Below are positions 50,540 to 59,310 of a stretch of 64,000 bases of DNA, piece by piece. A model generated the notes under the pieces. That model was not told where the DNA came from. It ran no database searches and worked only from the letters and a program-made list of their open reading frames with translations. Source of the DNA: Acidobacteriota bacterium (GTDB lineage Bacteria > Acidobacteriota > Blastocatellia > Pyrinomonadales > Pyrinomonadaceae). Numbering within the stretch: position 1 is the first letter of the stretch; each line of letters opens with the position of its first letter. The translations under genes and the position numbers were made by a program. The stretch covers positions 1-64,000 of the forward strand of contig JAFAZX010000015.1 of the NCBI GenBank assembly GCA_019239425.1, in the 5' to 3' direction.

Positions 50540-51835
50540 ATGGCCGATGAGATAGCGAAAGCTGGTGCGGAGACCGAGTGCCTGACCCTGGCGGACAAGC
50601 TGCGCATGCTGCTTGAGATCACCAGGAAGATCAGCCGCTCGCTCGACCTCGAAGAGGTGCTGGCGCAGGTGATGGACACGCTCGACCAGCTCCTCCCTTA
50701 CGACGCCGCCGGCATCTACATCATCCGCCGCGACCCGCACGCCTCGGAGGGCGGCACGGCCTCGCTCGTCTTCCACGCCGAGGCCGTCCGCGGCTACGAC
50801 ATCGAAGAGCTGATGGAACTGCGTCTCAGGCTGGGGCAGGGGCTCATCGGCTGGGTCGCGCAGACGGGCGAATCGGTCGTCGTCCCCGACGTGCGCAAGG
50901 ACGCGCGCTACGTCAACGCGCGCAAGGAGACGCGCTCCGAGGTCGTCGCCCCCATCATCTCGAACGACTCGGTGATCGGCGTCTTCGACCTGGAGTCCGA
51001 CGACCTCAACGCCTACACCGAGGAGGACAAGCAGCTCCTCATGCTGCTCGCCTCGCAGGTCGCCATCATCGTCGAGAAGGCGATGCTCCACGAGCAGCTC
51101 GTCGAGAAGAAGCGGCTGGAGGCGCAGCTCGAAGTCGCCCGGCAGGTGCAGCTCGCGCTCCTGCCCGAGCGCGACCCGGAGGTGGACGGCTTCGACATCT
51201 CCGCCTACAACTTCTCGACCGAGGAGGTCTCGGGCGACTACTACGACTTCGTCAAACCCTACGAAGACCACGTCGGCCTCGTCATCGCCGACGTGTCGGG
51301 GAAGGGCGTGCCGGCGTCGCTGCTGATGGCCTTCCTGCGCGCCAGCCTGCGCGCGGCCATCCACACCGGCTACGCGCCGAACGTCGCGATGGCGAAGGTC
51401 AACTATCTGCTGTGGGAGTCCATCGACCCGCACCAGTTCGTGACCTGTTTCTACGGCATGCTCGACGCGACGAACCGGACGCTGGCCTTCGTCAACGCGG
51501 GCCACAACCCCCTGCTCATCCTCAACCCCGACGGCCCGCGCTTCATCGAGCGCGGCGGCCTCCCGCTGGGGCTGTTCAAGGACACGCGCTACTACGAGTA
51601 CTACCTGCCCATCGACTCCGGCCAGATTCTCGTCCTCTACACCGACGGCGCGACCGAGGCGCAGAGTCCGGAGGGGCAGGAGTACGGCCGCTCGCGCCTC
51701 GTGGACGCCGTCCGCCGCAGCCGCGACCTCAGCGCCCGCAAGATGATCGACTACATCTACAACGACATCTTCGACTGGACGGGCGGCCGCGGCTCCGGCG
51801 ACGACGTGACGTTCGTGGTGATAAAAGCTCTTTGA
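50540..51835 (+). CDS. GAF-PP2C serine phosphatase, RsbU/SpoIIE-like
   Basis: A 431-residue two-domain protein. The GAF domain (about 25-180) has LDLEEVLAQVMDTLDQLLPYDAAGIYI. The PP2C/SpoIIE phosphatase domain (about 210-430) has FDISAYNFSTEEVSGDYYDF, GLVIADVSGKGVPASLLMAF, LAFVNAGHNPLLIL and YTDGATEAQSPEGQEYG, with the metal-binding Asp residues intact. It would dephosphorylate an anti-anti-sigma factor in a partner-switching pathway controlling stress or biofilm genes. No anti-sigma or STAS partner lies nearby. The ligand of the GAF domain is unknown. Confidence 0.92.
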   Translation: MADEIAKAGAETECLTLADKLRMLLEITRKISRSLDLEEVLAQVMDTLDQLLPYDAAGIYIIRRDPHASEGGTASLVFHAEAVRGYDIEELMELRLRLGQGLIGWVAQTGESVVVPDVRKDARYVNARKETRSEVVAPIISNDSVIGVFDLESDDLNAYTEEDKQLLMLLASQVAIIVEKAMLHEQLVEKKRLEAQLEVARQVQLALLPERDPEVDGFDISAYNFSTEEVSGDYYDFVKPYEDHVGLVIADVSGKGVPASLLMAFLRASLRAAIHTGYAPNVAMAKVNYLLWESIDPHQFVTCFYGMLDATNRTLAFVNAGHNPLLILNPDGPRFIERGGLPLGLFKDTRYYEYYLPIDSGQILVLYTDGATEAQSPEGQEYGRSRLVDAVRRSRDLSARKMIDYIYNDIFDWTGGRGSGDDVTFVVIKAL

Positions 51836-51990
51836 GTAGGCAGTAGGCAGATGGCAGTAGGCAGTTAAAACAAAAAGACGGGCCGAATGAATCGGGGGAG
51901 GCGAGTTGCGCAACTCGCCTCCCCCGAAATATTTTCGCCAGTTTCTCTACCGGCTAACTGCCTACTGCCATCTGCCTACTGCCTGCTTTT
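51835..51990. repeat. GTAGGCA-class hairpin repeat with a nested terminator palindrome
   Basis: Arms AGTAGGCAGTAGGCAGATGG and complement lie about 90 bases apart. The core is different from the other copies and holds the perfect 36-base palindrome TCGGGGGAGGCGAGTTGC... at 51892-51927, which could terminate transcription in both directions between convergent genes. Confidence 0.9.
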
Positions 51991-51991
51991 C

Positions 51992-52249
51992 TCAGTGCGC
52001 TGTCGCCGACTCGTGCGCGTGGTCGCCGCCGGGGGCGACGGGCGCGCGGTAGTTGCCGAAGCGGAACTCGGCCTCGGGCTCGTCGAAGCTGTAGACGTCG
52101 AAGCCGTAGGCGTCGAAGTACGCGACGAGGTCGTCGGACGAGCGCAGGAAGATGACCGGCTCGTAGCCCGCGTCGGCGCGTATCTCAAGGATGCGCTCAA
52201 GTATCTCCAACGGGGCAAAGACTCTCGCGGGGTCTCGGTACGTCGCCAT
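51992..52249 (-). CDS. Small hypothetical protein
   Basis: An 85-residue acidic cytoplasmic protein (RDPARVFAPLEILERILEIRAD; FLRSSDDLVAYFDAYGFDVY) with a His-rich end (GGDHAHESATAH). No family is recognised. GGAGGCGTGAGAGT upstream supports the ATG. It lies opposite pilT and is bordered by the GTAGGCA-class repeat. Length and codon use suggest a real gene. Confidence 0.6.
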   Translation of the reverse strand: MATYRDPARVFAPLEILERILEIRADAGYEPVIFLRSSDDLVAYFDAYGFDVYSFDEPEAEFRFGNYRAPVAPGGDHAHESATAH

Positions 52250-52618
52250 ACTCTCACGCCTCCTTTCCGGCCGCGGGCTTCAATTGCTTAACGAACACGA
52301 CCCGCGCCGTCTGGATTGAGATGTACGCCGAAGCGGCCACAGTTGTTTGCAAGACGAGTGACATTTCCGTTACGACTGTTTACGGAAATATGCGGGGCGC
52401 GCCCCCCGTGTACTTCACAGTAGGCCTTCCGATTCCGCAGCGTCCGTCGCGGGCCGGCCCACGATCCGGCCCCGCGAAATTCCTACTTGCCAACCGGCCC
52501 GCCGTTCTGTCATTTTAGATGTGGGGAACAGAACGCGGACTCCGCGCGCCCCTTTACAGCCCACCGCCCTCGTGCCCGAGCACTAGTTTACGCCTACGGC
52601 CCCCGGAGCAGACCTTAG
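52250..52618. other. Divergent spacer upstream of pilT
   Basis: About 370 bases with no credible ORF. A small inverted repeat, ATTTCCGT...ACGGAAAT, lies near 52365-52389 and could be an operator. No -24/-12 promoter for pilT is visible. The rest is GC-rich with no pattern I recognise. Confidence 0.5.
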
Positions 52619-53836
52619 ATGAGCACACCCCAAGCGCCTTTTTCCGCGCCGCCACCCCCGGCGGGCGCGCCGCCGCAGTTGAATTTTTTGAACGTCCTCC
52701 AGCGCATGCTGGCCGTCTCGGACAAGGTCAGCGACCTGATCTTCTCGCCGGGGCGCCCGCCGCAGGTCGAGCTGATGGGCGAGCTACAGCCCGTCGAGGT
52801 GCCCGGCCTGGAGAAGATTCTGCCCAACCACACTGCCTCGCTCGCCAAGCTCATCATCGGCAACCACCTGACGGCCGGCGACAACCTGCAGAAGTTCGGC
52901 TCGGCCGACCTCTCCTTCAGCGCGCCCGGCTTCGCGCGCTTCCGCGTCAACATCTTCATGCAGCGCGGCACGCACGCCATCGTCATGCGCGTCATCCCCA
53001 ACCGCCCGCCGCAGTGGAGCGACTACAACCTGCCCGAAGTCTTGAAGGAGATTTGCGGACTCAAGAACGGCATCGTGCTGGTGACGGGGCCGACCGGCTC
53101 CGGCAAGTCCACGACGCTCGCCGCCGTCATCGACCTCATCAACGAGTCGAAGGCGTACCACATCGTCACCATCGAAGACCCGATAGAGTTCCTCCACATG
53201 CACAAGCGCTCGACCATCCACCAGCGCGAGCTGCATTCCGACACGCCCAACTTCGCGCTCGCCCTGCGCGCGGCCCTGCGCCAGGCTCCGAAGGTCATCC
53301 TCGTCGGCGAGATGCGCGACCGCGAGACCATCGAGGTCGCGCTCGAAGCGGCCGAGACGGGCCACCTCGTCCTCTCGACGCTGCACACCATCGACGCCGC
53401 GAAGACCGTCGACCGCATCGTCGGCGTCTTCCCGAAGAACGAGGAGAAGTCGATCCGCACCCGCCTGTCGCAGTCGTTCCGCTTCATCGTCTCGCAGCGC
53501 CTGCTGCCGCGCGCGGATCGGCAGGGGCGTATCGCCGCCATCGAAATCCTGAAGTCCACGGCCCGCACGCGCGAGTACATGGAGTACGGCGAGCGCGAGG
53601 GCAAGTCGCTCGTGGACGCGATGGAACAGGGCGAGCTCGACGGCATGCAGACCTTCGACAGCGTGCTCGAACAATACGTCCGCGGCGGCGTCGTGAAGAA
53701 GGAGGACGCCATGTCCTACGCCAGCAACCCCGGCAACTTCCTCCTCCGCCTCAGCGACATGGGCTCCGGCGGCGGGGTCGGCGCGATGCCCCCGCCGAGC
53801 GGCGGCGGCGGCTCGATGCTCGACATGCTCGAATAG
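52619..53836 (+). CDS. pilT: Type IV pilus retraction ATPase PilT
   Basis: A 405-residue secretion-ATPase-family protein. The N-terminal PAS-like region has VSDKVSDLIFSPGRPPQVEL. The ATPase core has Walker A GPTGSGKST near residue 157, the Asp box (TIEDPIEFLHMHKRS), Walker B (VILVGEMRDRETIEVAL) and the His box (GHLVLSTLHTIDAAKTVDR). The C-terminal tail is Gly/Pro-rich. PilT powers pilus retraction and twitching. Its paired assembly ATPase (pilB) and the membrane platform (pilC) are not in this window. A terminator-bearing repeat follows it. Confidence 0.93.
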   Translation: MSTPQAPFSAPPPPAGAPPQLNFLNVLQRMLAVSDKVSDLIFSPGRPPQVELMGELQPVEVPGLEKILPNHTASLAKLIIGNHLTAGDNLQKFGSADLSFSAPGFARFRVNIFMQRGTHAIVMRVIPNRPPQWSDYNLPEVLKEICGLKNGIVLVTGPTGSGKSTTLAAVIDLINESKAYHIVTIEDPIEFLHMHKRSTIHQRELHSDTPNFALALRAALRQAPKVILVGEMRDRETIEVALEAAETGHLVLSTLHTIDAAKTVDRIVGVFPKNEEKSIRTRLSQSFRFIVSQRLLPRADRQGRIAAIEILKSTARTREYMEYGEREGKSLVDAMEQGELDGMQTFDSVLEQYVRGGVVKKEDAMSYASNPGNFLLRLSDMGSGGGVGAMPPPSGGGGSMLDMLE

Positions 53837-53842
53837 ACGATG

Positions 53843-53967
53843 GGCAGAAGCCCGACCGTGAGGGAGGGCGTAGGTCTTACCATAAAGGAGGATGAGAGGC
53901 AGCGTGCTTCTCATCCTCCTTTTTATTGTTGCTTCGACGCCCTCCCTCACGGTCGGGCTTCTGCCCC
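53843..53967. repeat. Hairpin repeat of the AAGCCCGACCGTGAGGGAGG class with nested terminator
   Basis: The same arms as at 40709-40804. Within the core, AAAGGAGGATGAGA...TCTCATCCTCCTTTTT (53884-53924) forms a complete Rho-independent terminator after pilT. Confidence 0.9.
53884..53924 (+). terminator. Terminator of pilT nested inside a repeat
   Basis: A 14-bp stem (AAAGGAGGATGAGA) with an 11-base loop, ending in TTTTT, about 50 bases after the pilT stop codon. Confidence 0.85.
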
Positions 53968-53985
53968 GGGCGTAATAGGTGCAAA

Positions 53986-55740
53986 ATGGCGGCAACCATG
54001 TGGGCGTGGGTCAGACATCAAACCGGCGTGGCTCTGTCTGAGTTTAGATTCCGGGCTTTGTGGTCGGCGCTGGTGTTGGCGGCGCTGGTCGGCGTGTGTG
54101 CGGCTGTGCCGTCGTCGGCGCAAGGGGACGGCGAGGGCTTCGTCAACCTCGCGCTGCCGGCGGGCGGCGAGGTCTTGGTCGAGAACAGGCGCGGCGACCT
54201 GCGCGTCGAGGTCTGGGAGGGCGAGCAAGTCGGTGTGGCGGCGACGGTCGCGCCAGTCGCGCAGACGCCGAAGGCCGCGAAGCCCGCGGCCCGGCGCGCG
54301 GGGCGCAGCAAGAAGGCGGCGCCGAGTTCAAGACTCCCTATCAACGTCGAGACCGTGGGCGGCGCGCTGAAGATAACGGTCGAGCGTGCGGTCTCGGCCG
54401 CCGCGCCGCGCGTGGACTTGAGGTTGCGCGTGCCCGCGTCGGCGCGGCTGAAGGTCTACACCTCGGACGGCGAGTTGGAGGTGTCGGGGCTGCCGGCCTC
54501 GCTCGTCGCGCAGACGCTCTCGGGCGAGCTGCGCGTGGCGCTGCCGAGGGCTTCGGGGGCGAGCGTCACCGCGCAGTCGCTCAACGGCACGGTCAGCGTC
54601 GCACGCGGCTTCGAGTCCGAGGGCGCGGCGGCGCGCGACCTGCGCGGGAAATTCCAGACGGGCGGCGCCGGCCCCTCCGTCAACCTCTTCTCGGGGCGCG
54701 GCCGCATCAGCCTCGAAACGCTCACGCCCGGCGCGCGCAGTTCCGAGTCGGCGCGCACGGCGACGCCGCAGCGTGTGAAGGAGGCGCAGGACGAGGGTTC
54801 GTTCAAGCCCGCGCGGCAGCCGCCGCAGCCCGTCGAGACGCCGCAGGAGGTCGACGAGGACGAGGTCGTGCGCGTCGAGTCCGACCTCGTCACGCTCAAC
54901 GTCTCGGTCGTCGAGCGCGCGAGCGGGCGCGGGCTGCAGGGGCTTGCGGCCGAAGACTTCCGCGTCTACGAAGACCGCGTCGAGCAGAAGGTCGAACACT
55001 TCGAGGCGTCCGAGGCGCCCTTCGACCTGCTGCTCCTGCTCGACCTTTCGGGTTCGACCGCGCGCGTGACCGACACCATCCGCGCCGCCGCGCGCCGCTT
55101 CGTCGCCGTCACGCGCCCGCAGGATCGGGTCGGCGTCATCGCCTTCTCCGGCACGGCCGCGGTCGTCTCGCCCCTGACGAGCGACCGCGCGCGCCTGAAC
55201 GCCGCGCTCGAACGGATGGCGCCGCCGGGCGGCGACACGCGGCTGCACGACTCCCTGGCCTACGCGCTCGACTTCCTCGAACGCTCGGCCGAGCCCTCGC
55301 GCCGCCGCGCGCTCATCGTGATGAGCGACGGGCTCGACTCGACGCTGCCGAACGTGACGGGCGTCGGCTCTCGAATTTCTTATCAAGAGATACGCGACCG
55401 CGTGCAGGAGTTCGACGGCGTGGTCTACTCGGTCTGGACGAACACGGAGTTCTACGAGGCGTTCAGCCCCGAGGACATACAGCCGGAGACCTACGACCTC
55501 GCGCACGACCGGATGAAGGAACTGGCCGAGGCCGGCGGCGGACTCTTCTACGAGGTCGAGAAGCTCGAAGACCTGGCCGGCGCCTACGAGCGCGTCGTCG
55601 CAGACCTCGGCACCGTCTACAGCCTCTCCTACCGCCCCACCAACAAGCGCCGCGACGGCGCCTGGCGCGCCATCCACATACGCCTCCCGCGCCGCCCCGA
55701 CGCCGTCGCACGCGGCCGCCGCGGCTACTCCGCTAAATGA
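53986..55740 (+). CDS. VWA-domain protein (VWFA-related Acidobacterial domain)
   Basis: A 584-residue exported protein. After the signal sequence (ALVGVCAAVPSSAQG) a beta-rich adhesin-like part follows, with GLPASLVAQTLSGELRVALP repeats (about 30-230). Next is a VRVESDLVTLNVSVVERASG region, then a von Willebrand A domain from about residue 340 with the MIDAS motif LLLLDLSGST. This order matches the Acidobacterial VWFA-related family and is part of the phylum evidence. Function in adhesion or extracellular assembly is likely. The ATG at 53986 is chosen; the track start at 53926 is in the repeat. The stop TGA is inside the next repeat. Confidence 0.88.
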   Translation: MAATMWAWVRHQTGVALSEFRFRALWSALVLAALVGVCAAVPSSAQGDGEGFVNLALPAGGEVLVENRRGDLRVEVWEGEQVGVAATVAPVAQTPKAAKPAARRAGRSKKAAPSSRLPINVETVGGALKITVERAVSAAAPRVDLRLRVPASARLKVYTSDGELEVSGLPASLVAQTLSGELRVALPRASGASVTAQSLNGTVSVARGFESEGAAARDLRGKFQTGGAGPSVNLFSGRGRISLETLTPGARSSESARTATPQRVKEAQDEGSFKPARQPPQPVETPQEVDEDEVVRVESDLVTLNVSVVERASGRGLQGLAAEDFRVYEDRVEQKVEHFEASEAPFDLLLLLDLSGSTARVTDTIRAAARRFVAVTRPQDRVGVIAFSGTAAVVSPLTSDRARLNAALERMAPPGGDTRLHDSLAYALDFLERSAEPSRRRALIVMSDGLDSTLPNVTGVGSRISYQEIRDRVQEFDGVVYSVWTNTEFYEAFSPEDIQPETYDLAHDRMKELAEAGGGLFYEVEKLEDLAGAYERVVADLGTVYSLSYRPTNKRRDGAWRAIHIRLPRRPDAVARGRRGYSAK

Positions 55741-55812
55741 GTGATGAGTGATGAGTGATAAGAAAGAGCCGCAGCCTTTTCTTATCACTTATCACTCATC
55801 ACTTATCACTTC
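55739..55812. repeat. Hairpin repeat, AGTGATA heptad class, between convergent genes
   Basis: Arms GAGTGATGAGTGATGAGTGA and complementary CTTATCACTTATCACTCATC flank a loop of about 16 bases. TGA stops for both flanking genes (53986..55740 and 55806..56921) lie in the arms. Confidence 0.88.
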
Positions 55813-56921
55813 TCCTCCGGCTCTTCGTACGCGCCGTAGGAGAGGAGGAGGGCGGCGGCTTCGTCGGACTCGGCCTCGCGTGCGTGCCAGAGGGCCGTGT
55901 GCCCTTCGTTGTCGCGGTATGAAAAATCTGCGCCGGCCTGTATGAGCAGGCGGACGGCGTCGGCCGAGCCCGCGTCGGCCGCGTTCATCAGCGCCGTCCG
56001 GCCCTCCTTGTTTCGCGCGTTCACCTTCGCGCCCGCCCGCAACAAGAGTTCGACCACGTCCGCGCGGCCCTGCTCGGCGGCGGCTAGAAGCGCCGTGTCT
56101 CCGTTCTCGTCCCGCAGGTTGACCTTCGCCCCCGCGTCGAGCAGGTCGCGCACGGCCTCGACCGGAGTCCCTTCGCGCAGGCGCATCAGCGCCGTCTGCC
56201 CGTACGAGAGCCGCGCGTTGACGCGCGCGCCGCGCCAGAGCAGCTCGCGCATCATCTCGCGGTTGCCGTTCATGTAGGCGTGCGCGAGCGCCGTCGTGCC
56301 GTAGTGTTTGTCGAGGACGTTCACGTCCGCCTCCTCGAAGAGCAGGAGACGCTTGACGGCTTCGAGGTCGTTATCCATCGCCGCCCTGATGAGCGGCTCG
56401 CTCGGCGGAAGGGCGACGAGCCCCGCCGTCATGGTAATCAGCTCTCTCCCTTCAATGGGCAGGTTTTGGATGGACACGTTTTGAACCTGTGTGTCCTGCA
56501 CGGGCGCGGACTCCTGCTTGATTTCCGCGGGCACGTTGCTCGTGTTGACGATCTGCTGTGCGGGCTCTTGTATCACCTCCTGCGCGCGCGCGGCGGCGGC
56601 CGAGCAGAGCGTGAGCGCCGCGCCGAAAGCGCCCGCGACGAGGCGCGAGGCGCGGCGGCCGAGCTGGTAGAGCGGCTCGGCGAGCGAGCGCGTGCGCGGC
56701 ACGCCCCGCGAGTCGTGCTCGATGCGCATGCAGAGCTGCCCGCCCGAGCGCAGGACGAGGTCGAGCGCCTCACGCGGCGTGACCTCGGACATGTTGTGTA
56801 CGTGCTTCCGGCAGCGCGCGCAGAAACGCGAGCGCGCGTCGCCGGACATGGAGCCCCAGTCGGCCTCGCAGGGCTCGGAGACTCGCAGGAGTTCGTGCGG
56901 CTTCGGAAGGTGTCGCGGCAT
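55806..56921 (-). CDS. Zinc-domain plus ankyrin-repeat membrane protein
   Basis: A 371-residue protein. The N-terminal domain (about 10-70) has Cys pairs in VSEPCEADWGSM and RFCARCRKHVHNMSEVTPRE, a metal-binding-type domain common in acidobacterial and myxobacterial proteins. A hydrophobic helix follows (VAGAFGAALTLCSAAAARA), then six to seven ankyrin-like repeats of about 33 residues (LLFEEADVNVLDKHYGTTALAHAYMNG). The domain order suggests a membrane-bound protein with a cytoplasmic N-terminus and a periplasmic repeat scaffold. GAGGAGAGGAG precedes the ATG at 56921. The partners are unknown. Confidence 0.82.
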   Translation of the reverse strand: MPRHLPKPHELLRVSEPCEADWGSMSGDARSRFCARCRKHVHNMSEVTPREALDLVLRSGGQLCMRIEHDSRGVPRTRSLAEPLYQLGRRASRLVAGAFGAALTLCSAAAARAQEVIQEPAQQIVNTSNVPAEIKQESAPVQDTQVQNVSIQNLPIEGRELITMTAGLVALPPSEPLIRAAMDNDLEAVKRLLLFEEADVNVLDKHYGTTALAHAYMNGNREMMRELLWRGARVNARLSYGQTALMRLREGTPVEAVRDLLDAGAKVNLRDENGDTALLAAAEQGRADVVELLLRAGAKVNARNKEGRTALMNAADAGSADAVRLLIQAGADFSYRDNEGHTALWHAREAESDEAAALLLSYGAYEEPEEK

Positions 56922-57104
56922 GTGTGGACTCCTCTCCTCGAACGGTTCGCCGAAAACGTCTGTGGTCGGAGAGCCTGGGGAGTCGCTCCGCATGGGGACT
57001 GCCTTGATTTTGACCCTCAGATGCGAACTCTCCCGCCGAGGGTTGTTGGGGGCTTCGGACTGTGTACGAAAAAATGGGAGGCGGGAGGGACGGCCGTGGC
57101 GCGT

Positions 57105-57683
57105 TCAGTCTGTGAAGAGACGTTCGACCTGGAGGCGGAGGCCGGGAAAGACTGCCGACTCGACGGACTCTCCACGGCCGAACGTTCGGCCTTCATCGAA
57201 GGTGCCGGCGCCCGTCTGCCTTCGCACCTCGACCGTCCGCTCGGTCTCATCTATCAGCCACAATTCGCCGACGCCGAGCGCGGCGTAAGTCTCGGCCTTC
57301 CTGTTCCGGTCGTAGACGGCCGACCCCGGCGAGATGACCTCGACGACGAGGTCGGCCGAGTCTCGGTGATTCGGTGTGAAGCCTGTCGAACGTTCGTCTG
57401 AGACGTAAAACAGGTCGGGTTCAAGGTAAGTCCGCCCGCTCGTCCAGATGGCCGCCCGAGGGAAATAGATTTTTCCACGGTAGCGTCTGGCTCGACGGTG
57501 TGCACCTAAGATGTCGGCGAGGCGCGCCACGACATCATCGTGTGTTTCTTCGGGAGGAGGGGTCACGTAGAGAACTCCGTCGATGAGTTCAAGCTTCGAC
57601 CTGTCTGGCGGGTCAGGCAGTTGCCAAAACTCTTCAAGCGTGTAGGTCTTGACCGGCGGGGAAGTGTTTACGCTGGTACTCAT
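57105..57683 (-). CDS. Uma2-family endonuclease-like protein
   Basis: A 192-residue PD-(D/E)xK-like protein of the Uma2/DUF820 family. It begins YTLEEFWQLPDPPDRSKLELIDGVLY and continues with LEPDLFYVS, ADLVVEVISPGSAVYDRNRK and YAALGVGELWLIDETERTVEV. The family is widespread and multi-copy in cyanobacteria and acidobacteria; its biological role is not established. A likely -10 (TATACT) lies about 20 bases upstream and GAGGCTTGCG supports the ATG. It is transcribed alone. Confidence 0.88.
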   Translation of the reverse strand: MSTSVNTSPPVKTYTLEEFWQLPDPPDRSKLELIDGVLYVTPPPEETHDDVVARLADILGAHRRARRYRGKIYFPRAAIWTSGRTYLEPDLFYVSDERSTGFTPNHRDSADLVVEVISPGSAVYDRNRKAETYAALGVGELWLIDETERTVEVRRQTGAGTFDEGRTFGRGESVESAVFPGLRLQVERLFTD

Positions 57684-57852
57684 CGCAAGCCTCTAATCGC
57701 GGAGTATAGCACCGCGTCAAATCGAAGAAAGTTTGAAAGTACTCGCCACGCTAGGTCGCGACTGAGCTTCTGTTAGACTTAGGTTCCGCTGCAACGTCTG
57801 AGGCTTTTTTGGGCGGCAGCGCGGGGGGCGGTTCCGGCGTCTAAGTCTTGGT

Positions 57853-59205
57853 ATGCGTACAAGGGGAAGCAATCTTTTAATCTTCGTCGTGGTGCTGGCC
57901 GTCGCGGCCGCGGGGCTGACGTTCTTTCTGGCGAAGCGTTCGCGCCCGCGCGTGGTGTCGCCCGTGGCGGCGGCCACGCCCGACGCGCCGCCCGCGCGTA
58001 GAACCCTGCCGCCGCTCCCACAGCGCCCGCTCTCGCCGCGCCTGAAGTCTCTGCGCGACCGCGCGGCGGAGACGGCCTCGCGCGTGCGCGGACTCGAATG
58101 GCGCGGCGAGGTCGGGATGACGGAGCTTTCGGGCTGGGAGTACGGCACGCGCACGAAGGAGATCGCGGACGTGCTCGGCACCGACGACCTGAAGGGCCTG
58201 AGCCGCCTGGCGGTCGCGGGCGGGATGCTGCCCGAGGGCACAGACCTCGCCTCGCTCGCCGTCAGCTTTACGGCGGCCACCGCGGGCGCGACCTACTCGC
58301 CGCTCGACAAGCAGGTGCTCCTCGTCACGGAGCGCGGCGGCGTGCGCGACTCCGGCCTGCTCACGCACGAGTTCGTACACGCCCTGCAGGATCAGCACTT
58401 CGACCTGCTCAAGATGGTGCTCGCCCGCCCGTTCAGCTTCGACAGCGAGGAGGCCGCCTTCGCGCTCGTCGAGGGCGACGCCGTCAGCGTCGAGCGACGC
58501 GCGACGCAGGGCGACGCCTGGGCGCGCAAGACGGTCGAAGACCTGACGCGCGAAGAGGACGAGCGCTACGCGCCTTACCGAAAAGGCATCGGCGCCTTCT
58601 TCCCGCCGCTGCTCACGGAGACCTTCATCTTCCGCTACCGCGACGGCCTGCACTTCGTCGAGACGCTCAGGCGCGCGCGCCCGGCCGTCAGCACCGACGA
58701 AGTCTTCCGCCGCCCGCCGCAGTCCTCCGAGCAGGTCTTACACCCGGAGAAGTATCTCTCGGGCGAGCCGCCGCGCGAGGTCGAACTCGACTTGGAGGCC
58801 TTCGCGGACGAGGGCTGGCGCCCCGTGGCGACGACGCCGCTCGGCGAGGTAGGCGTGCGCGGGCTTCTGCTGGCCGGCGTCCCGGCGGAAGAGGCCAAGC
58901 GCGCCGCCGCGGGCTGGGGCGGCGACCGCTCGTTTGTTTTTGAAAGGGAAGGGCGCGGGCCGCTCTTCGTCTGGCGGACGCTCTGGGACACGCCGCGCGA
59001 CGCGCAGGAGTTCTTCCGCGCCTACAACCAGATGCTGCAGCAGCGCGCCGCGCCCGGCGCCAACACGCAGGGCGAGTCCGAGCGCGATTGGCGCGAGGGG
59101 GAATCGCTCACGCGCGTGCGGCTCGAAGGCGAGGCGGTGGTCGTCGTGCGCGGGGCGGAGGATGACGTGGCCGGGGCTTTGAAGTTGGCCGTACGTGGTC
59201 GTTAA
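57853..59205 (+). CDS. Membrane-anchored zinc metalloprotease candidate (orphan HExxH)
   Basis: A 450-residue protein with an N-terminal membrane helix (LLIFVVVLAVAAAGLTFFLA), a Pro-rich linker and a soluble domain with HEFVHALQDQHFD (His172-Glu-Phe-Val-His176). A second Glu-containing motif, LVEGDAVSVER, lies about 35 residues later. The HExxH plus downstream Glu is the gluzincin-type layout. The rest of the sequence has no family I recognise. It probably acts in the periplasm. The start has no strong Shine-Dalgarno. The gene is divergent from the Uma2 gene and followed after 105 bases by the FecR gene. Confidence 0.75.
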   Translation: MRTRGSNLLIFVVVLAVAAAGLTFFLAKRSRPRVVSPVAAATPDAPPARRTLPPLPQRPLSPRLKSLRDRAAETASRVRGLEWRGEVGMTELSGWEYGTRTKEIADVLGTDDLKGLSRLAVAGGMLPEGTDLASLAVSFTAATAGATYSPLDKQVLLVTERGGVRDSGLLTHEFVHALQDQHFDLLKMVLARPFSFDSEEAAFALVEGDAVSVERRATQGDAWARKTVEDLTREEDERYAPYRKGIGAFFPPLLTETFIFRYRDGLHFVETLRRARPAVSTDEVFRRPPQSSEQVLHPEKYLSGEPPREVELDLEAFADEGWRPVATTPLGEVGVRGLLLAGVPAEEAKRAAAGWGGDRSFVFEREGRGPLFVWRTLWDTPRDAQEFFRAYNQMLQQRAAPGANTQGESERDWREGESLTRVRLEGEAVVVVRGAEDDVAGALKLAVRGR

Positions 59206-59310
59206 GAACGCGCGGAAAATCCCTTGTCATGTGGCGCGCGCGGGAGTATTCTTGCGGCGGAAAACACAGCTCTCCCTTGTCGTCCCAAGAGTTTCCAAGG
59301 TGGTGCCCAC

